From Bordetella genomosp. 10 (GTDB taxonomy: Bacteria; Pseudomonadota; Gammaproteobacteria; Burkholderiales; Burkholderiaceae_B): a DNA stretch of 64,000 nucleotides. The notes under the pieces were generated by a model. That model had not been told where the DNA came from, did not search any database, and was given only the letters and a program-made list of their open reading frames with translations. The DNA lies in the NCBI RefSeq assembly GCF_002261225.1, contig NZ_NEVM01000001.1, forward strand, positions 62,001 through 126,000, in the 5' to 3' direction. Shown here in pieces: positions 19,671 to 28,613 of the stretch. Numbering within the stretch: the stretch's first letter is position 1; each line of letters starts with the position of its first letter. A program made the translations under genes and the position numbers.

Positions 19671-22148
19671 ATGGCTGCTCGCCACCCCTGCCCGCCGGCC
19701 CGCCGCTCCGCCGAGAACGGCGCGCCCCTCCGCTCCCTGCGCCTGACGGCCCTCGCGCTGGCGCTGCGCGCCTTGCCCGCGGGCTTCGCCCTGATCGGCC
19801 TGGCCGCGTCCTCGTTCGCCCATGCCGCCGGCGATGCGCCCGCCGCGGCTGGCCGCAAGGTCTATGCGGTGCCGGCGGGCGCGCTGGGCGCCGCGCTGGC
19901 GGAATTCGGCGGCCAGGCCGGCGTGACGGTGCAGGTCGATTCCCGCATCGTGGCCGGCCGGCGCACGTCCGGGCTGAGCGGCGCCTATACCGTCAGGGAA
20001 GGGTTCGCCGCCCTGCTGGCAGGCACCGGGCTGGAGATCGTCGACGAAGGAACGGGCGTGTTCCTGGTCCGCCGGCGCCTCGCCACGGGACCGGACGGCA
20101 CGCCGACGACGCTGCCCGAGGTCTCCGTGCTGGGCGCCGCGGTGGACGCCACCACCGAGGGTTCGGGTTCCTACGCCGCGAACGCCGTGACGATGTTCGG
20201 CAACACGCAATCCCTGAAGGACATTCCCAGTTCCGTGTCGGTGCTGACGCGCCAGCAGATGGACGACCAGAACATCACGACCATCCGCGACGCGATGCGC
20301 TATTCCACGGGCATCGCCTCGATCAACTACACGGGCAACAGCAGTAGCAGCAGCGGCGCCACGGCGTACTACAACGCGCGCGGCTTTCCGGTGAACGTGT
20401 CCCTGGACGGCTTGTCCATCCTCAACGGCATCCAGTATTCGACGCTGTTCGATATGGCCATGTACGACCGCGTCGAGGTGTTCCGCGGACCCGCCGGCCT
20501 CCTCGATGGACAGGGCTCCCTGGGCGGCAGCGTCAACCTGGTGAGCAAGCGGCCCACCGACACCCTGCAACTCAAGAGCGAGACCTCCATCGGCTCGTGG
20601 GCCGACTATCGCCAGATGATCGACGTGTCGGGCCCCTTGAATGCCGCCGGGACGCTGCGCGGCCGGGTGGTCGGCGTCGCCGCCAAGGCCAACTCCTTCC
20701 TCGACGGCGAGCACTCCCGCGAAGGCATGGGCTATGCCGTCCTGGAATACGACATCACGCCCCGCACCACCTTCTCGGTGTCGGCGGGCTATCAGGACAC
20801 GCCGACCTACGAGACGGACTGGGGCGTGGGCTATGACACGGCGGGCCAGGTCGTGCGCGGTCCGCGCGGCCGTTCGCAGAACTTCGCGCCCGACTGGTCC
20901 TATTCCTTCAACACGATCCAGGAAGGCAAGGCGGCGCTGACGCACCGCTTCGACAGCGGGTGGAAGGCGGAAGCCGCCGTGCTGTCGCGCGAGAACCGCA
21001 CGCACGCGAAATACGCCTTCGCGCTGCAACCGGACGGGGCCACGCGCACCGCGGATTATTTCGGCCAGAACCAGTTGATCGACGACGACTGGCTGGCCAC
21101 GGACGTCCGCGTGTCCGGTCCGATCACCATCCTGGGCCGCCGCAACGACGTCCTGCTGGGCGCGAACTACACCACCTTCCACCAGCGTTTCCGGGGCGGT
21201 TCGGAAGACCTCGGCACCTACGACATCTTCAAGGTGGATATTCCGGAGCCCGCGATGCCCTATACGTCGGGAACACGGCAGCGCGTCGGCCAGTTCAGCC
21301 TCTACGGCCACGTGAACTCGCACCTGACGGACGATCTTTCCCTGGTGCTGGGCGGCCGGGAGATGTACTTCCGGCAGCAATCCAAGACCACCATGCCCGC
21401 CGGCGGCGACTGGACCACCACCGCGAAGGAGAACGGCAAGTTCGTGCCTTATGGCGGCTTGGTGTTCGCCATTACCCCGCAGGTCTCCGCCTATACCAGC
21501 TACTCCAAGATATTCTCGGTGCAGACGGACACCACCGCCTCGGGCGGCGCCATCGCGCCCTTCACCGGCGAGCAGTACGAGGTCGGCTTGAAGGGCAGTT
21601 TCCTGGAGAACCGGCTGAATGCGACCCTCGCCGCCTTCCGCATCAACGGCGACCACCTGGCGGTGGCCGACCAGGCCCATCCGGGATTCTCCGCGGCCAG
21701 CGGCGCCGTGCGCAGCCAGGGATGGGAGGCCGAACTGTCCGGCGAGCCATTGCCGAACTGGAACGTCGTCGCGGGCTATACGCTGACCAATACCCGGTAC
21801 ACGTCCAGCCCGACCGACCAGGGCGCCTCCTACGACGGCGAAACGCCGCGGCACCTGTTCAAGCTGTGGAACACCTACCGCTTTACCCAGGCGCCATTGC
21901 AGGGACTCAGCGTGGGCGCGGGCATGTACGTGCAAAGCAATACCTACCGGCTGTCTCCGCAATACCATCAGGCCGGCTATGCGATCTATTCGGCCAAGGT
22001 GGGCTACCAGTTCAATTCCCACCTGTCGGCCGACGTGACGGTCAACAACCTCTTCGACAAACGCTATTACTCCCGCGCCCCGGCTTCGCTTTTCGCCGAG
22101 TACGGGGCGCCGCGCAGCGTCATGCTCACGGTGCGGGCCAGCTATTGA
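19671..22148 (+). CDS. TonB-dependent siderophore receptor with STN domain (system 2)
   Basis: An 825-residue outer-membrane transducer for a ferric siderophore. A long signal region ends near residue 53 (FAHAAG). The STN domain (about 62-135) has YAVPAGALGAALAEFGGQAG and SGAYTVREGFAALLAGTG. A TonB-box-like LPEVSVLG precedes the plug (about 170-310), which contains DIPSSVSVLTRQQMDDQN and YDRVEVFRGPAGLLDGQG. The barrel ends in MLTVRASY, with the terminal aromatic residue needed for outer-membrane insertion. It is the output gene of system 2, presumably transcribed by the upstream FecI-like sigma factor. The plug resembles FpvA/FhuE-type hydroxamate receptors, but the ligand cannot be assigned. 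Confidence 0.94.
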   Translation: MAARHPCPPARRSAENGAPLRSLRLTALALALRALPAGFALIGLAASSFAHAAGDAPAAAGRKVYAVPAGALGAALAEFGGQAGVTVQVDSRIVAGRRTSGLSGAYTVREGFAALLAGTGLEIVDEGTGVFLVRRRLATGPDGTPTTLPEVSVLGAAVDATTEGSGSYAANAVTMFGNTQSLKDIPSSVSVLTRQQMDDQNITTIRDAMRYSTGIASINYTGNSSSSSGATAYYNARGFPVNVSLDGLSILNGIQYSTLFDMAMYDRVEVFRGPAGLLDGQGSLGGSVNLVSKRPTDTLQLKSETSIGSWADYRQMIDVSGPLNAAGTLRGRVVGVAAKANSFLDGEHSREGMGYAVLEYDITPRTTFSVSAGYQDTPTYETDWGVGYDTAGQVVRGPRGRSQNFAPDWSYSFNTIQEGKAALTHRFDSGWKAEAAVLSRENRTHAKYAFALQPDGATRTADYFGQNQLIDDDWLATDVRVSGPITILGRRNDVLLGANYTTFHQRFRGGSEDLGTYDIFKVDIPEPAMPYTSGTRQRVGQFSLYGHVNSHLTDDLSLVLGGREMYFRQQSKTTMPAGGDWTTTAKENGKFVPYGGLVFAITPQVSAYTSYSKIFSVQTDTTASGGAIAPFTGEQYEVGLKGSFLENRLNATLAAFRINGDHLAVADQAHPGFSAASGAVRSQGWEAELSGEPLPNWNVVAGYTLTNTRYTSSPTDQGASYDGETPRHLFKLWNTYRFTQAPLQGLSVGAGMYVQSNTYRLSPQYHQAGYAIYSAKVGYQFNSHLSADVTVNNLFDKRYYSRAPASLFAEYGAPRSVMLTVRASY

Positions 22149-22306
22149 TCCATCAATGGCCGTCGGCGTCGTGCCGGCTCCGCCGCAACATAAGCAGATT
22201 TAATGCTTAGGTGCAGCTTTGCTTCATCCGCCGCGCGCATCGTTGACGGCTCGCGCGGCGCATCCCTACCCTTTGCGATGTCAATCACCAACAGGAACGG
22301 CATCAC

Positions 22307-23485
22307 ATGGAAACGCGGGTAGATGTTGCGGTCATCGGCCTGGGCGCGATGGGCAGCGCGACGCTGTACCAGCTCGCCAAGCGCGGCGTAAAGGCCATTG
22401 GAATCGAGCGCTACGCGGCGCCGCATGCGCTGGGCTCCAGCCATGGGGAGACGCGCATCACCCGGCAGGCGGTAGGCGAAGGACCGGATTACGTCCCGCT
22501 GGTGCTGGCGTCGCACCGCATCTGGCGGGAACTCGAGGCCGCCACGGGCGCTTCGCTGCTGAATGCCTGCGGCACCTTGATCATGTCGCCGCGCGACAAC
22601 AAGGCGCTTCATCACGGCATGCCGGATTTCGTCTCACGCTCGATAAAAAGCGCCACCGCCTTCGATATTCCCCATGAGGTGATCGACAGCGCGGAGATCG
22701 CGCGCCGCTTTCCCCAGTTCGTCGGCCTGTCCGGCCGGGAATGGGCCTGCTACGAACCCGGCGGCGGCTATGTCCGCCCGGAGGCCTGCATCGAGGCCCA
22801 ACTGGGGCGCGCGCGGGCGCTCGGCGCGGAGATCCGCAGCAATACCGTGGTGCAAAGCGTCGCGCAGGAGGCCGGCGGCGTGCGCATCGTCACCGACCAG
22901 GGCGTCATCCTCGCCGACCGGGCCGTGGTTTCGGCCGGTAGCTGGTGCGCCGACCTGCTCGGGGGACCGTTCGAGCGTCTCCTCACCGTCACCCGCCAGT
23001 TGCTGCACTGGTATGAAATCGAAGACGTGAGCGCCTATGGCGCGGCCGCGTCCCCCGTGTTTATCTGGATGCACGGCGAACGCGAAACGGATTACTTTTA
23101 CGGCTTCCCGCCCTCGGCGGGAGATCCGCGCCTGAAGGTCGCGACGGAGCAATATGCCACCAGCACCACGCCTTATGCGATGGACCGCGAGGTCGCGCCG
23201 GAAGAATCGGCGGCGATGTACCGGGACCATGTCCAGGGCCGCCTGGCCGGCGTGACGCCGCGCGTGGCCAAGGCGGCGGCCTGCCTCTACACCGTCACGC
23301 CCGACCGCCGCTTCATCATCGACCGCCATCCGGAGCAGGATCGCATCACCGTCATATCCGCCTGCTCGGGGCACGGTTTCAAGCATTCCGCCGGCATCGG
23401 CGAGGCCGTGGCGCAGTCCGTGGCGGAAGGCCGCAGCGACGTCGACCTGGCGCCGTTTTCCATCGCGCGCTTTCGCCAGGCGTGA
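22307..23485 (+). CDS. SolA/MSOX-like FAD-dependent amine oxidase
   Basis: A 392-residue flavoprotein of the monomeric sarcosine oxidase/N-methyltryptophan oxidase family, which oxidises N-methyl or secondary amino acids and releases H2O2. The N-terminal FAD-binding motif is DVAVIGLGAMGSATLYQLA. GSSHGETRITRQA follows and is typical of SolA/MSOX. The expected covalent-FAD cysteine is about residue 326 in CLYTVTPDRRFIID, and SACSGHGFKHSAGIGE is the C-terminal flavin-contact motif. Length fits the family. It lies 89 bases upstream of the amino acid binding-protein gene of an ABC transporter on the same strand, so it probably oxidises the imported amino acid. The exact substrate is unknown. Confidence 0.92.
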   Translation: METRVDVAVIGLGAMGSATLYQLAKRGVKAIGIERYAAPHALGSSHGETRITRQAVGEGPDYVPLVLASHRIWRELEAATGASLLNACGTLIMSPRDNKALHHGMPDFVSRSIKSATAFDIPHEVIDSAEIARRFPQFVGLSGREWACYEPGGGYVRPEACIEAQLGRARALGAEIRSNTVVQSVAQEAGGVRIVTDQGVILADRAVVSAGSWCADLLGGPFERLLTVTRQLLHWYEIEDVSAYGAAASPVFIWMHGERETDYFYGFPPSAGDPRLKVATEQYATSTTPYAMDREVAPEESAAMYRDHVQGRLAGVTPRVAKAAACLYTVTPDRRFIIDRHPEQDRITVISACSGHGFKHSAGIGEAVAQSVAEGRSDVDLAPFSIARFRQA

Positions 23486-23574
23486 ATTGCAGGAAAGCCC
23501 GCGCGCGACGAGCGTGGCGCGCGGGAAACACAAAAGCGTCGCTACAGGCGCATCCATATCGACAAGGGGTAGTC

Positions 23575-24393
23575 ATGATGAAATCGTTTTTGCGCGGCGC
23601 GGTTTTCTCGGTCGCACTCGCCGGTCTTATGAATGCGGCCATGGCCGCCGATGGCGTCGACGCCATCAAGAAGCGAGGCACGCTCGTGGTGGGCGTGAAG
23701 GCCGACTACAAGCCTTTTGGATTCCGCTCGCCGGAGGGCGCGATCGTCGGCATCGAGCCCGACCTGGCCGCGGACATCGCGAAGCGCTTGAACGTGAAGC
23801 TCGAGCTCGTTCCCGTCGTGGCGTCGAACCGCATCGAATTCCTCCAGCAAGGCAAGATCGACGTGCTGATCGCGACCATGTCCGACACGCCGGAACGGCG
23901 CAAGGTCGTCCAGGCGATCGATCCGCCGTACTACTCCGATTTCGTCAACGTGCTGATGCCCAAGTCGACCCAGGTTCACGATTGGCCCGACCTCAAGGGC
24001 AAGACGCTGTGCGCCACCTCGGGCTCCTGGTACAACAAGGACGTCGCCCGCACCTATGGCGCCGAGCTCTCCGCGTTCGACGGTTCGGAGAAACCGCTGC
24101 TGGCGCTCAAGCAGGGGAATTGCGTCGGCTATGTCTACGACCAGACCTTCATCCAGGGCCGCCTGCTCGAGGCCGACTGGAACGGCGCCTACGCCATGCC
24201 TTTGAAGGGCGTCCTGCCCACCCGCTGGATCATGGCCGTGGCGCCGGGGAACGAGACGATGAAGGCCTTCCTGGAAGGCGCCACCCGGGACTGGATGAAA
24301 ACAGGCCTCATCGTGGACGAGGAAAAGAAGTTCGGCATCACGCCGACGGAATACGCGCGCACCATGCACGAACAGGCGGCAGCCGCCAAATGA
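23575..24393 (+). CDS. Amino acid ABC transporter, periplasmic binding protein (family 3)
   Basis: A 272-residue periplasmic receptor with a Sec signal peptide (about residues 1-25, NAAMA). The family 3 fold shows IKKRGTLVVGVKADYKPFGF at the mature start, VGIEPDLAADIAKRL, and the motif DVLIATMSDTPERR. Two ATGs (23575, 23578) follow AAGGGG; I give the first, though the second has better spacing. It is the binding component for the following two permeases and ATPase, forming a polar amino acid uptake system. The neighbouring SolA-like oxidase hints at an N-methyl or other unusual amino acid, which is inference only. Confidence 0.93.
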   Translation: MMKSFLRGAVFSVALAGLMNAAMAADGVDAIKKRGTLVVGVKADYKPFGFRSPEGAIVGIEPDLAADIAKRLNVKLELVPVVASNRIEFLQQGKIDVLIATMSDTPERRKVVQAIDPPYYSDFVNVLMPKSTQVHDWPDLKGKTLCATSGSWYNKDVARTYGAELSAFDGSEKPLLALKQGNCVGYVYDQTFIQGRLLEADWNGAYAMPLKGVLPTRWIMAVAPGNETMKAFLEGATRDWMKTGLIVDEEKKFGITPTEYARTMHEQAAAAK

Positions 24394-24494
24394 TCCGGCT
24401 CATGGCGGCGAGCTTGGTCCGCCACGAGGCATGAACGAGGGGCCGCGACGCACGCGCGTCGCGGCTGCCAGGCTGGCCACTTCGGGATCGCGAC

Positions 24495-25241
24495 ATGGAT
24501 TTCATCGCGGGATGGTTTCGCCGCCTGTACGACACGACCGGTCTCAATTTCACGGTCTTCTACGACCCTTACGACTGGCATCGCTACGTAGACGGCTTGA
24601 AGACGACGGCGCTGCTTTGCGTCGTCACGATTTTTCTCAGCCTGCTGATCGGCGCCGTGGGCGCGCTGCTGCAGGGCGCGTCGTCGCGCTTCGTGCGCAA
24701 TGCGGTGCACGTATTCGTGGTGGCGTTCCGCAATACGCCGCCGTTGGTGCAGATCTTTTTCTTCTATTTCGGCATCGGGGCCATTCTTCCCGCCGGCCAT
24801 AACGCGGACGGCATGCGGCTGCCCCTGATCGGCAATCTGCAATGGGCCATCGTGTCCCTGTCGCTGTTCGCCGGCGCCTTCAATGTGGAGATATTCCGCT
24901 CCGGCATGGAGGCCATTCCCAAGGCCAGCATCGAGGCCGCCGAGGCGCTGGGCTATACCCGCACCCGGGCCTATGTCCACGTCATCCTGCCGCTGGCGTT
25001 GCGGGTCTGCCTGCCGGCGCTCAACAACAACCTGGTCAATCTCATCAAGACCACGACGCTGGCTTATGCGATCGCGGTGCCCGAGACGCTTTATGAGACG
25101 AAACAGATATGGGGCGAGTCGCAGAACGTGCTCGAGATGATGCTGGTGCTGTTCGTCACCTACGGCGTGCTGGTCGGCATCCTGGTGTGGATCATGCACG
25201 GGTGGGAACGCATGCTTCGTATTCCGGGGTACGGACGATGA
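24495..25241 (+). CDS. Amino acid ABC transporter permease 1 (HisM/GltJ-like)
   Basis: A 248-residue inner-membrane permease with about five helices. TTALLCVVTIFLSLLIG is an early helix, FRNTPPLVQIFFFYFGIG is the typical family segment, and the coupling EAA motif is EAAEALGYTRTRAYVHVILP. It belongs to the His/Glu/Gln/Arg/opine permease family. Its stop overlaps the start of the second permease (ATGA at 25238-25241), so the two are translationally coupled and presumably form a heterodimer. It follows the binding-protein gene by about 100 bases. Confidence 0.93.
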   Translation: MDFIAGWFRRLYDTTGLNFTVFYDPYDWHRYVDGLKTTALLCVVTIFLSLLIGAVGALLQGASSRFVRNAVHVFVVAFRNTPPLVQIFFFYFGIGAILPAGHNADGMRLPLIGNLQWAIVSLSLFAGAFNVEIFRSGMEAIPKASIEAAEALGYTRTRAYVHVILPLALRVCLPALNNNLVNLIKTTTLAYAIAVPETLYETKQIWGESQNVLEMMLVLFVTYGVLVGILVWIMHGWERMLRIPGYGR

Positions 25242-26119
25242 GGCCGGGTTCCCCTGTCTCCGCCGCCGCCGCGCCCGTCGAGCCGGCACCGCGCGCGCCG
25301 TTCGCCGTCCTGCTGCCGTTCGAGATCAAGCGGACCCGGTATGCCGCCGGGCCGCGGTCGATCCGCCTGCTGAAGTGGGGCGGCGCGGCGGCCGTGCTCG
25401 TGGCGGGTTCGGCCTGGGCGCAGGCCCGCGCGGTGCCGTTGCCGCCGCTGGAGGTCGTCGTCAAGTGGGCGCCGTTGCTGTTGCAGGGCTTCGCCTTCAA
25501 CATCCTGATTTCGCTGATCGCCATGTCGCTGGGCACCGCCGCCGGGCTGGGATTGGGCGTGGGCCTGCTGTCGGCGAACCGGGCCGTGAAGCGCGGCTCG
25601 TGGGCGACCACGCAGTTTTTCCGCAACGTGCCCTGGCTGGTCCTGCTTTTCTGCGTCATGTTCCTGGTCCCGTACCAAGTCACGGCGTTCGGCCTGCGCA
25701 TCCCGCTGCCCGACTGGATCAAGGCGACCGTCGGTTTCGCGCTGCCGGTGATGGCGAACGTCGCGGAGATCGTGCGCGGCGCGGTCCTATCCGTGCCGCT
25801 GACGCAATGGGAGGCGGCCGAGTCGCTGGCCTTTTCTCCGCGACGGACGTTCTGGCGCATCATCCTGCCGCAGTGCCTGAAACGCATGACGCCGCCCTGG
25901 ATGAACCTTTATTCGCTGGTCGCGATGGCGACCGTGGAGGCCTCCATCGTCGGGGTTTCGGAAATGCTCACGCTGACCGCCGACGTCCATTCGTCGGAAG
26001 GCAGCCGTCCCGAGCTGTTCGCGCCGCTGTACGGCTTCGCGCTGATCTGCTTCTTCCTGTACTGCTATCCGATCGACCGTCTCACGGCTCGGCTGGAGCG
26101 CCGTTTCCATGTTCACTGA
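25238..26119 (+). CDS. Amino acid ABC transporter permease 2
   Basis: A 293-residue permease of the same family, longer at the N-terminus by about 70 residues (Pro/Ala-rich, then a helix AAAVLVAGSAWAQA). The core has FNILISLIAMSLGTAAGLG, the RNVPWLVLLFCVMF segment and the EAA loop EAAESLAFSPRRTFWRIILP. I chose the ATG at 25238, which overlaps the previous stop; the frame is open upstream but inside the first permease gene. It is followed 15 bases later by the ATPase gene. Confidence 0.92.
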   Translation: MRPGSPVSAAAAPVEPAPRAPFAVLLPFEIKRTRYAAGPRSIRLLKWGGAAAVLVAGSAWAQARAVPLPPLEVVVKWAPLLLQGFAFNILISLIAMSLGTAAGLGLGVGLLSANRAVKRGSWATTQFFRNVPWLVLLFCVMFLVPYQVTAFGLRIPLPDWIKATVGFALPVMANVAEIVRGAVLSVPLTQWEAAESLAFSPRRTFWRIILPQCLKRMTPPWMNLYSLVAMATVEASIVGVSEMLTLTADVHSSEGSRPELFAPLYGFALICFFLYCYPIDRLTARLERRFHVH

Positions 26120-26134
26120 GCATACGGACCCCGC

Positions 26135-26905
26135 ATGGCTGAATCCCCTGTCGCGACTTTTCCCTGGACGCCGGCCGATCCCATCGTCCAATTGATCGGC
26201 GTGCGCAAATCGTTCGGCGCGGTCCAGGTGCTCAAGGGCATCAGCCTGGACGTGATGAAGGGCGAGGTGGCATGCATCATCGGGCCCTCCGGCTCCGGCA
26301 AGTCCACGTTGATACGCTGCATCAACGCGCTGGTCCCGCTGGATGCCGGGACCCTGCGCGTGGAAGGCCTGGAAGTGGCCGATCCCAAGGTGGACAAGCT
26401 CGCCCTGCGGCGCAAGGTGGGCATGGTGTTCCAGCAATACAACCTTTTCCCGCACAAGACCGCCTTGCAGAACGTGATGATGGCGCCCGTGCAGGTGCTG
26501 GGCCAGGACAAGCGCGAGGTCGAGGCGCGTGCCAGGGCGCTGCTGGAAAAGGTGCGCCTGTCGGGCAAGGAGAACAGCTATCCGGGGGAGTTGTCGGGCG
26601 GGCAGCAGCAGCGCGTGGCCATCGCGCGTTCATTGGCGATGCGGCCGGCGATCATGCTGTTCGACGAGGTGACGGCGGCGCTGGATCCGGAGATGGTGAA
26701 GGAAGTGCTGGTCACCATACGCGAGCTCGCGGAAGAGGGCATGACCTGCCTGTTGGTGACGCATGAAATGGCGTTCGCGCGCGAAGTCGCCGACCACGTC
26801 TACTTCATGGACCAGGGCGTGGTGGTCGAACATAGCGAGCCGGAAGCGTTCTTCACGTCGCCGGGCGATGCGCGGACACGCCGTTTCCTGTCGCAGGTGC
26901 TGTAG
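26135..26905 (+). CDS. Amino acid ABC transporter ATPase
   Basis: A 256-residue cytoplasmic ATPase. Walker A is GPSGSGKST (about residues 50-58), the Q-loop is in MVFQQYNLFPHKTALQNV, the signature is LSGGQQQRVAIARSLAM, and Walker B is IMLFDEVTAALDPE. H-loop sequence is LLVTHEMAFAREVAD. The Walker B reads DEVTAALD where most close homologues have DEPTSALD; such changes occur in functional members. It completes the ABC system begun at 23575. Its last 53 bases overlap the 3' end of a convergent LysR gene. Confidence 0.95.
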   Translation: MAESPVATFPWTPADPIVQLIGVRKSFGAVQVLKGISLDVMKGEVACIIGPSGSGKSTLIRCINALVPLDAGTLRVEGLEVADPKVDKLALRRKVGMVFQQYNLFPHKTALQNVMMAPVQVLGQDKREVEARARALLEKVRLSGKENSYPGELSGGQQQRVAIARSLAMRPAIMLFDEVTAALDPEMVKEVLVTIRELAEEGMTCLLVTHEMAFAREVADHVYFMDQGVVVEHSEPEAFFTSPGDARTRRFLSQVL

Positions 26906-27872
26906 CGTCCGGCAGCGTGATGCCGCTGGCCAGGCGCGGGTCGAGCTTTTCCAGGCGGGGCAGCAGCTCGGACACCACGAGTTCGCGGCACAGGCGCCAG
27001 ATGTCCGCGACGAAGCCTTCGTGCTGGTCGGCGCGCGCCAGCAGGTACAGCGTGCGCGAAGCCTGCAGCTCTTCCACGTAGGAAAAGCTCACGCCGCGGC
27101 ACAGGTGTTCCGCCTGCAGGATGCACAGCGGCGTGGTCAGCGCCCAGCCCAATCCCTCGGACACCATGGCCGTCAGCGTATCGGCGGTTTCGAATTCCAG
27201 CAGCGCCGCCGACCGGATCTGGTGCCGTCTCAACACTTCCTCGACCTGCGTGCCGACGTGCGATTCGGCGTTGTAGCGGATCAAGGGCAGGCCGGCCGTC
27301 AGTTGCCGCAGTTCGGCGACGGTGGATTGGCCGCGGTGGAAAGCGGAGGGGATAATGGCGACGAAGGGTTCGGTGAACAGCGGATAGCTGGCGAGGGCGG
27401 AGCGGTCGTCCATGAACTCCGATGAAATGACCAGGTCCAGCTCCCGGTCCAGCAGTTGCTGGTCCAGCGCCGGCGTCAGGCCCGTCCGCACGGCCAGCCG
27501 CGTGGTGCGCGCGGCCAGCGCGCGCGCCAGGCGGCCGCCGCAGGTTGCCGCGAAGGAGTCGATGAGGCCCAGGCGGATGCTGGGATTGACGCCCTTGGCC
27601 CGCTCGGCGACCGCGTTGGCCAGGTCCAGCACGCTGTCCAGGACGGCGCTGCCGCGGTCCGCCAGGACATGGCCGGCGGGCGTCAGCGAGAGCGGCCGCT
27701 CCGTGCGATTGACCAGGATCGCGCCGAGTTGGTTTTCCAGGTTCCGTATGGTCTGCGAGACGGCCGATTGGCTGATGCCCAGGCGCGCCGCGGCGGTCGA
27801 CATATTCCGTTCCTGCGCGGCGATCGTAAAGGTGCGCAGCGCGTGCATGTCGATGAGGGGTAGCTGCTTCAT
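26853..27872 (-). CDS. LysR-family transcriptional regulator
   Basis: A 339-residue LysR regulator. The DNA-binding domain has MHALRTFTIAAQERNMSTAAARLG and the recognition segment SQSAVSQTIRNLENQLG. The effector domain follows to about residue 305, and a Pro/Ala-rich C-terminal tail of about 30 residues makes the protein longer than usual. I chose the ATG at 27872 (MKQLPLIDMHAL); the open frame extends upstream but lacks family sequence. It converges on the amino acid ABC operon and overlaps the ATPase gene by 53 bases at the 3' end. By position it could control that operon or the SolA-like gene, but it is not divergent from either, so the target is uncertain. Confidence 0.9.
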   Translation of the reverse strand: MKQLPLIDMHALRTFTIAAQERNMSTAAARLGISQSAVSQTIRNLENQLGAILVNRTERPLSLTPAGHVLADRGSAVLDSVLDLANAVAERAKGVNPSIRLGLIDSFAATCGGRLARALAARTTRLAVRTGLTPALDQQLLDRELDLVISSEFMDDRSALASYPLFTEPFVAIIPSAFHRGQSTVAELRQLTAGLPLIRYNAESHVGTQVEEVLRRHQIRSAALLEFETADTLTAMVSEGLGWALTTPLCILQAEHLCRGVSFSYVEELQASRTLYLLARADQHEGFVADIWRLCRELVVSELLPRLEKLDPRLASGITLPDATAPATGNGVSAHRPAT

Positions 27873-27903
27873 GAATCGTGTCGGCGCCTTCGTTGCTACG
27901 AGT

Positions 27904-27946
27904 TTTACCCGACCGGCGCGCGGCGAGGGATGCGATCTAGGGTAAA
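27904..27946. promoter_or_regulatory. Possible dyad upstream of the LysR gene
   Basis: TTTACCC (27904-27910) and GGGTAAA (27940-27946) are perfect 7-bp inverted arms 29 bases apart, 32 bp upstream of the LysR start. The spacing is wider than a normal LysR dyad, so it could be two half-sites or chance. Confidence 0.25.
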
Positions 27947-28035
27947 TCCCCGGTCCGGCCTGCATCGCCGCCTGGAGAATGTTGTCCAGCGGCGGCGTAT
28001 TTCGCGCATCGGGATAGTCCCGGCTCGACGTTGCT

Positions 28036-28054
28036 AACGATAATGTTTATCATT
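28036..28054. promoter_or_regulatory. Fur box upstream of fecI-3
   Basis: AACGATAATGTTTATCATT lies 34 bp upstream of the third ECF sigma gene. It matches the Fur consensus GATAATGATAATCATTATC well, with near-perfect inverted ATAATG/ATCATT halves. Iron repression of the whole system 3 operon is expected. Confidence 0.75.
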
Positions 28055-28088
28055 ACGTTTCAATCGGACCCCCTCACCCGCTTTCGCC

Positions 28089-28613
28089 ATGGACCCGCAT
28101 GCCACCGCCGGCGCGCACGCAGCGCGGCTCTTCGCCAGTCACCAGCCCTGGCTGTTGCGACGACTGCGCCGTTACCTGGGCTGTGCAGAGGACGCCCAGG
28201 ACGTGGCGTCGGATACGTTCGTGCAGGTCATCCTGCATCCGGACCCGCGCGCCATCGCGCAGCCCGAGGCGTTTCTCACCACGGTCGCCAAGCGCCTGGT
28301 GGCGCGGTTGTGGCGGCGCCGCGCCATCGAGCAGGCGTATCTCGAACGCTTGCAGTGGCAATGCGAGGAAACCGCGCCTTCGACTGAACACCAGTTGATG
28401 GCGGTCCAGGCCTTGCAGGAAATCGACGCCTGGCTGAGCAAGCTGCCCATACCCGCCCGCCTGGCCTTTCTCTATCGTGTCATGGACGATATGAGCCACG
28501 AGGGCATCGCGGCCCGGCTGGGCGTCTCGGTGCGCACCGTGGGCCGCTATCTGCGCGAGGCCATGCTGGTCTGCGCCTCCATGGACGACGGCGCGGCGAG
28601 GGGCGGATCGTGA
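28089..28613 (+). CDS. ECF sigma factor, FecI-like (system 3)
   Basis: A 174-residue iron-starvation ECF sigma factor. Region 2 has CAEDAQDVASDTFVQVILH and QPEAFLTTVAKRLVARLWRR. Region 4 has FLYRVMDDMSHEGIAARLG with recognition helix GVSVRTVGRYLREAM. It is preceded by a good Fur box and its stop overlaps the GTG start of fecR-3 (GTGA at 28610-28613). It should transcribe the receptor gene at 29693 when the cognate siderophore is bound. Motifs are intact, and the length is typical. Confidence 0.93.
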   Translation: MDPHATAGAHAARLFASHQPWLLRRLRRYLGCAEDAQDVASDTFVQVILHPDPRAIAQPEAFLTTVAKRLVARLWRRRAIEQAYLERLQWQCEETAPSTEHQLMAVQALQEIDAWLSKLPIPARLAFLYRVMDDMSHEGIAARLGVSVRTVGRYLREAMLVCASMDDGAARGGS

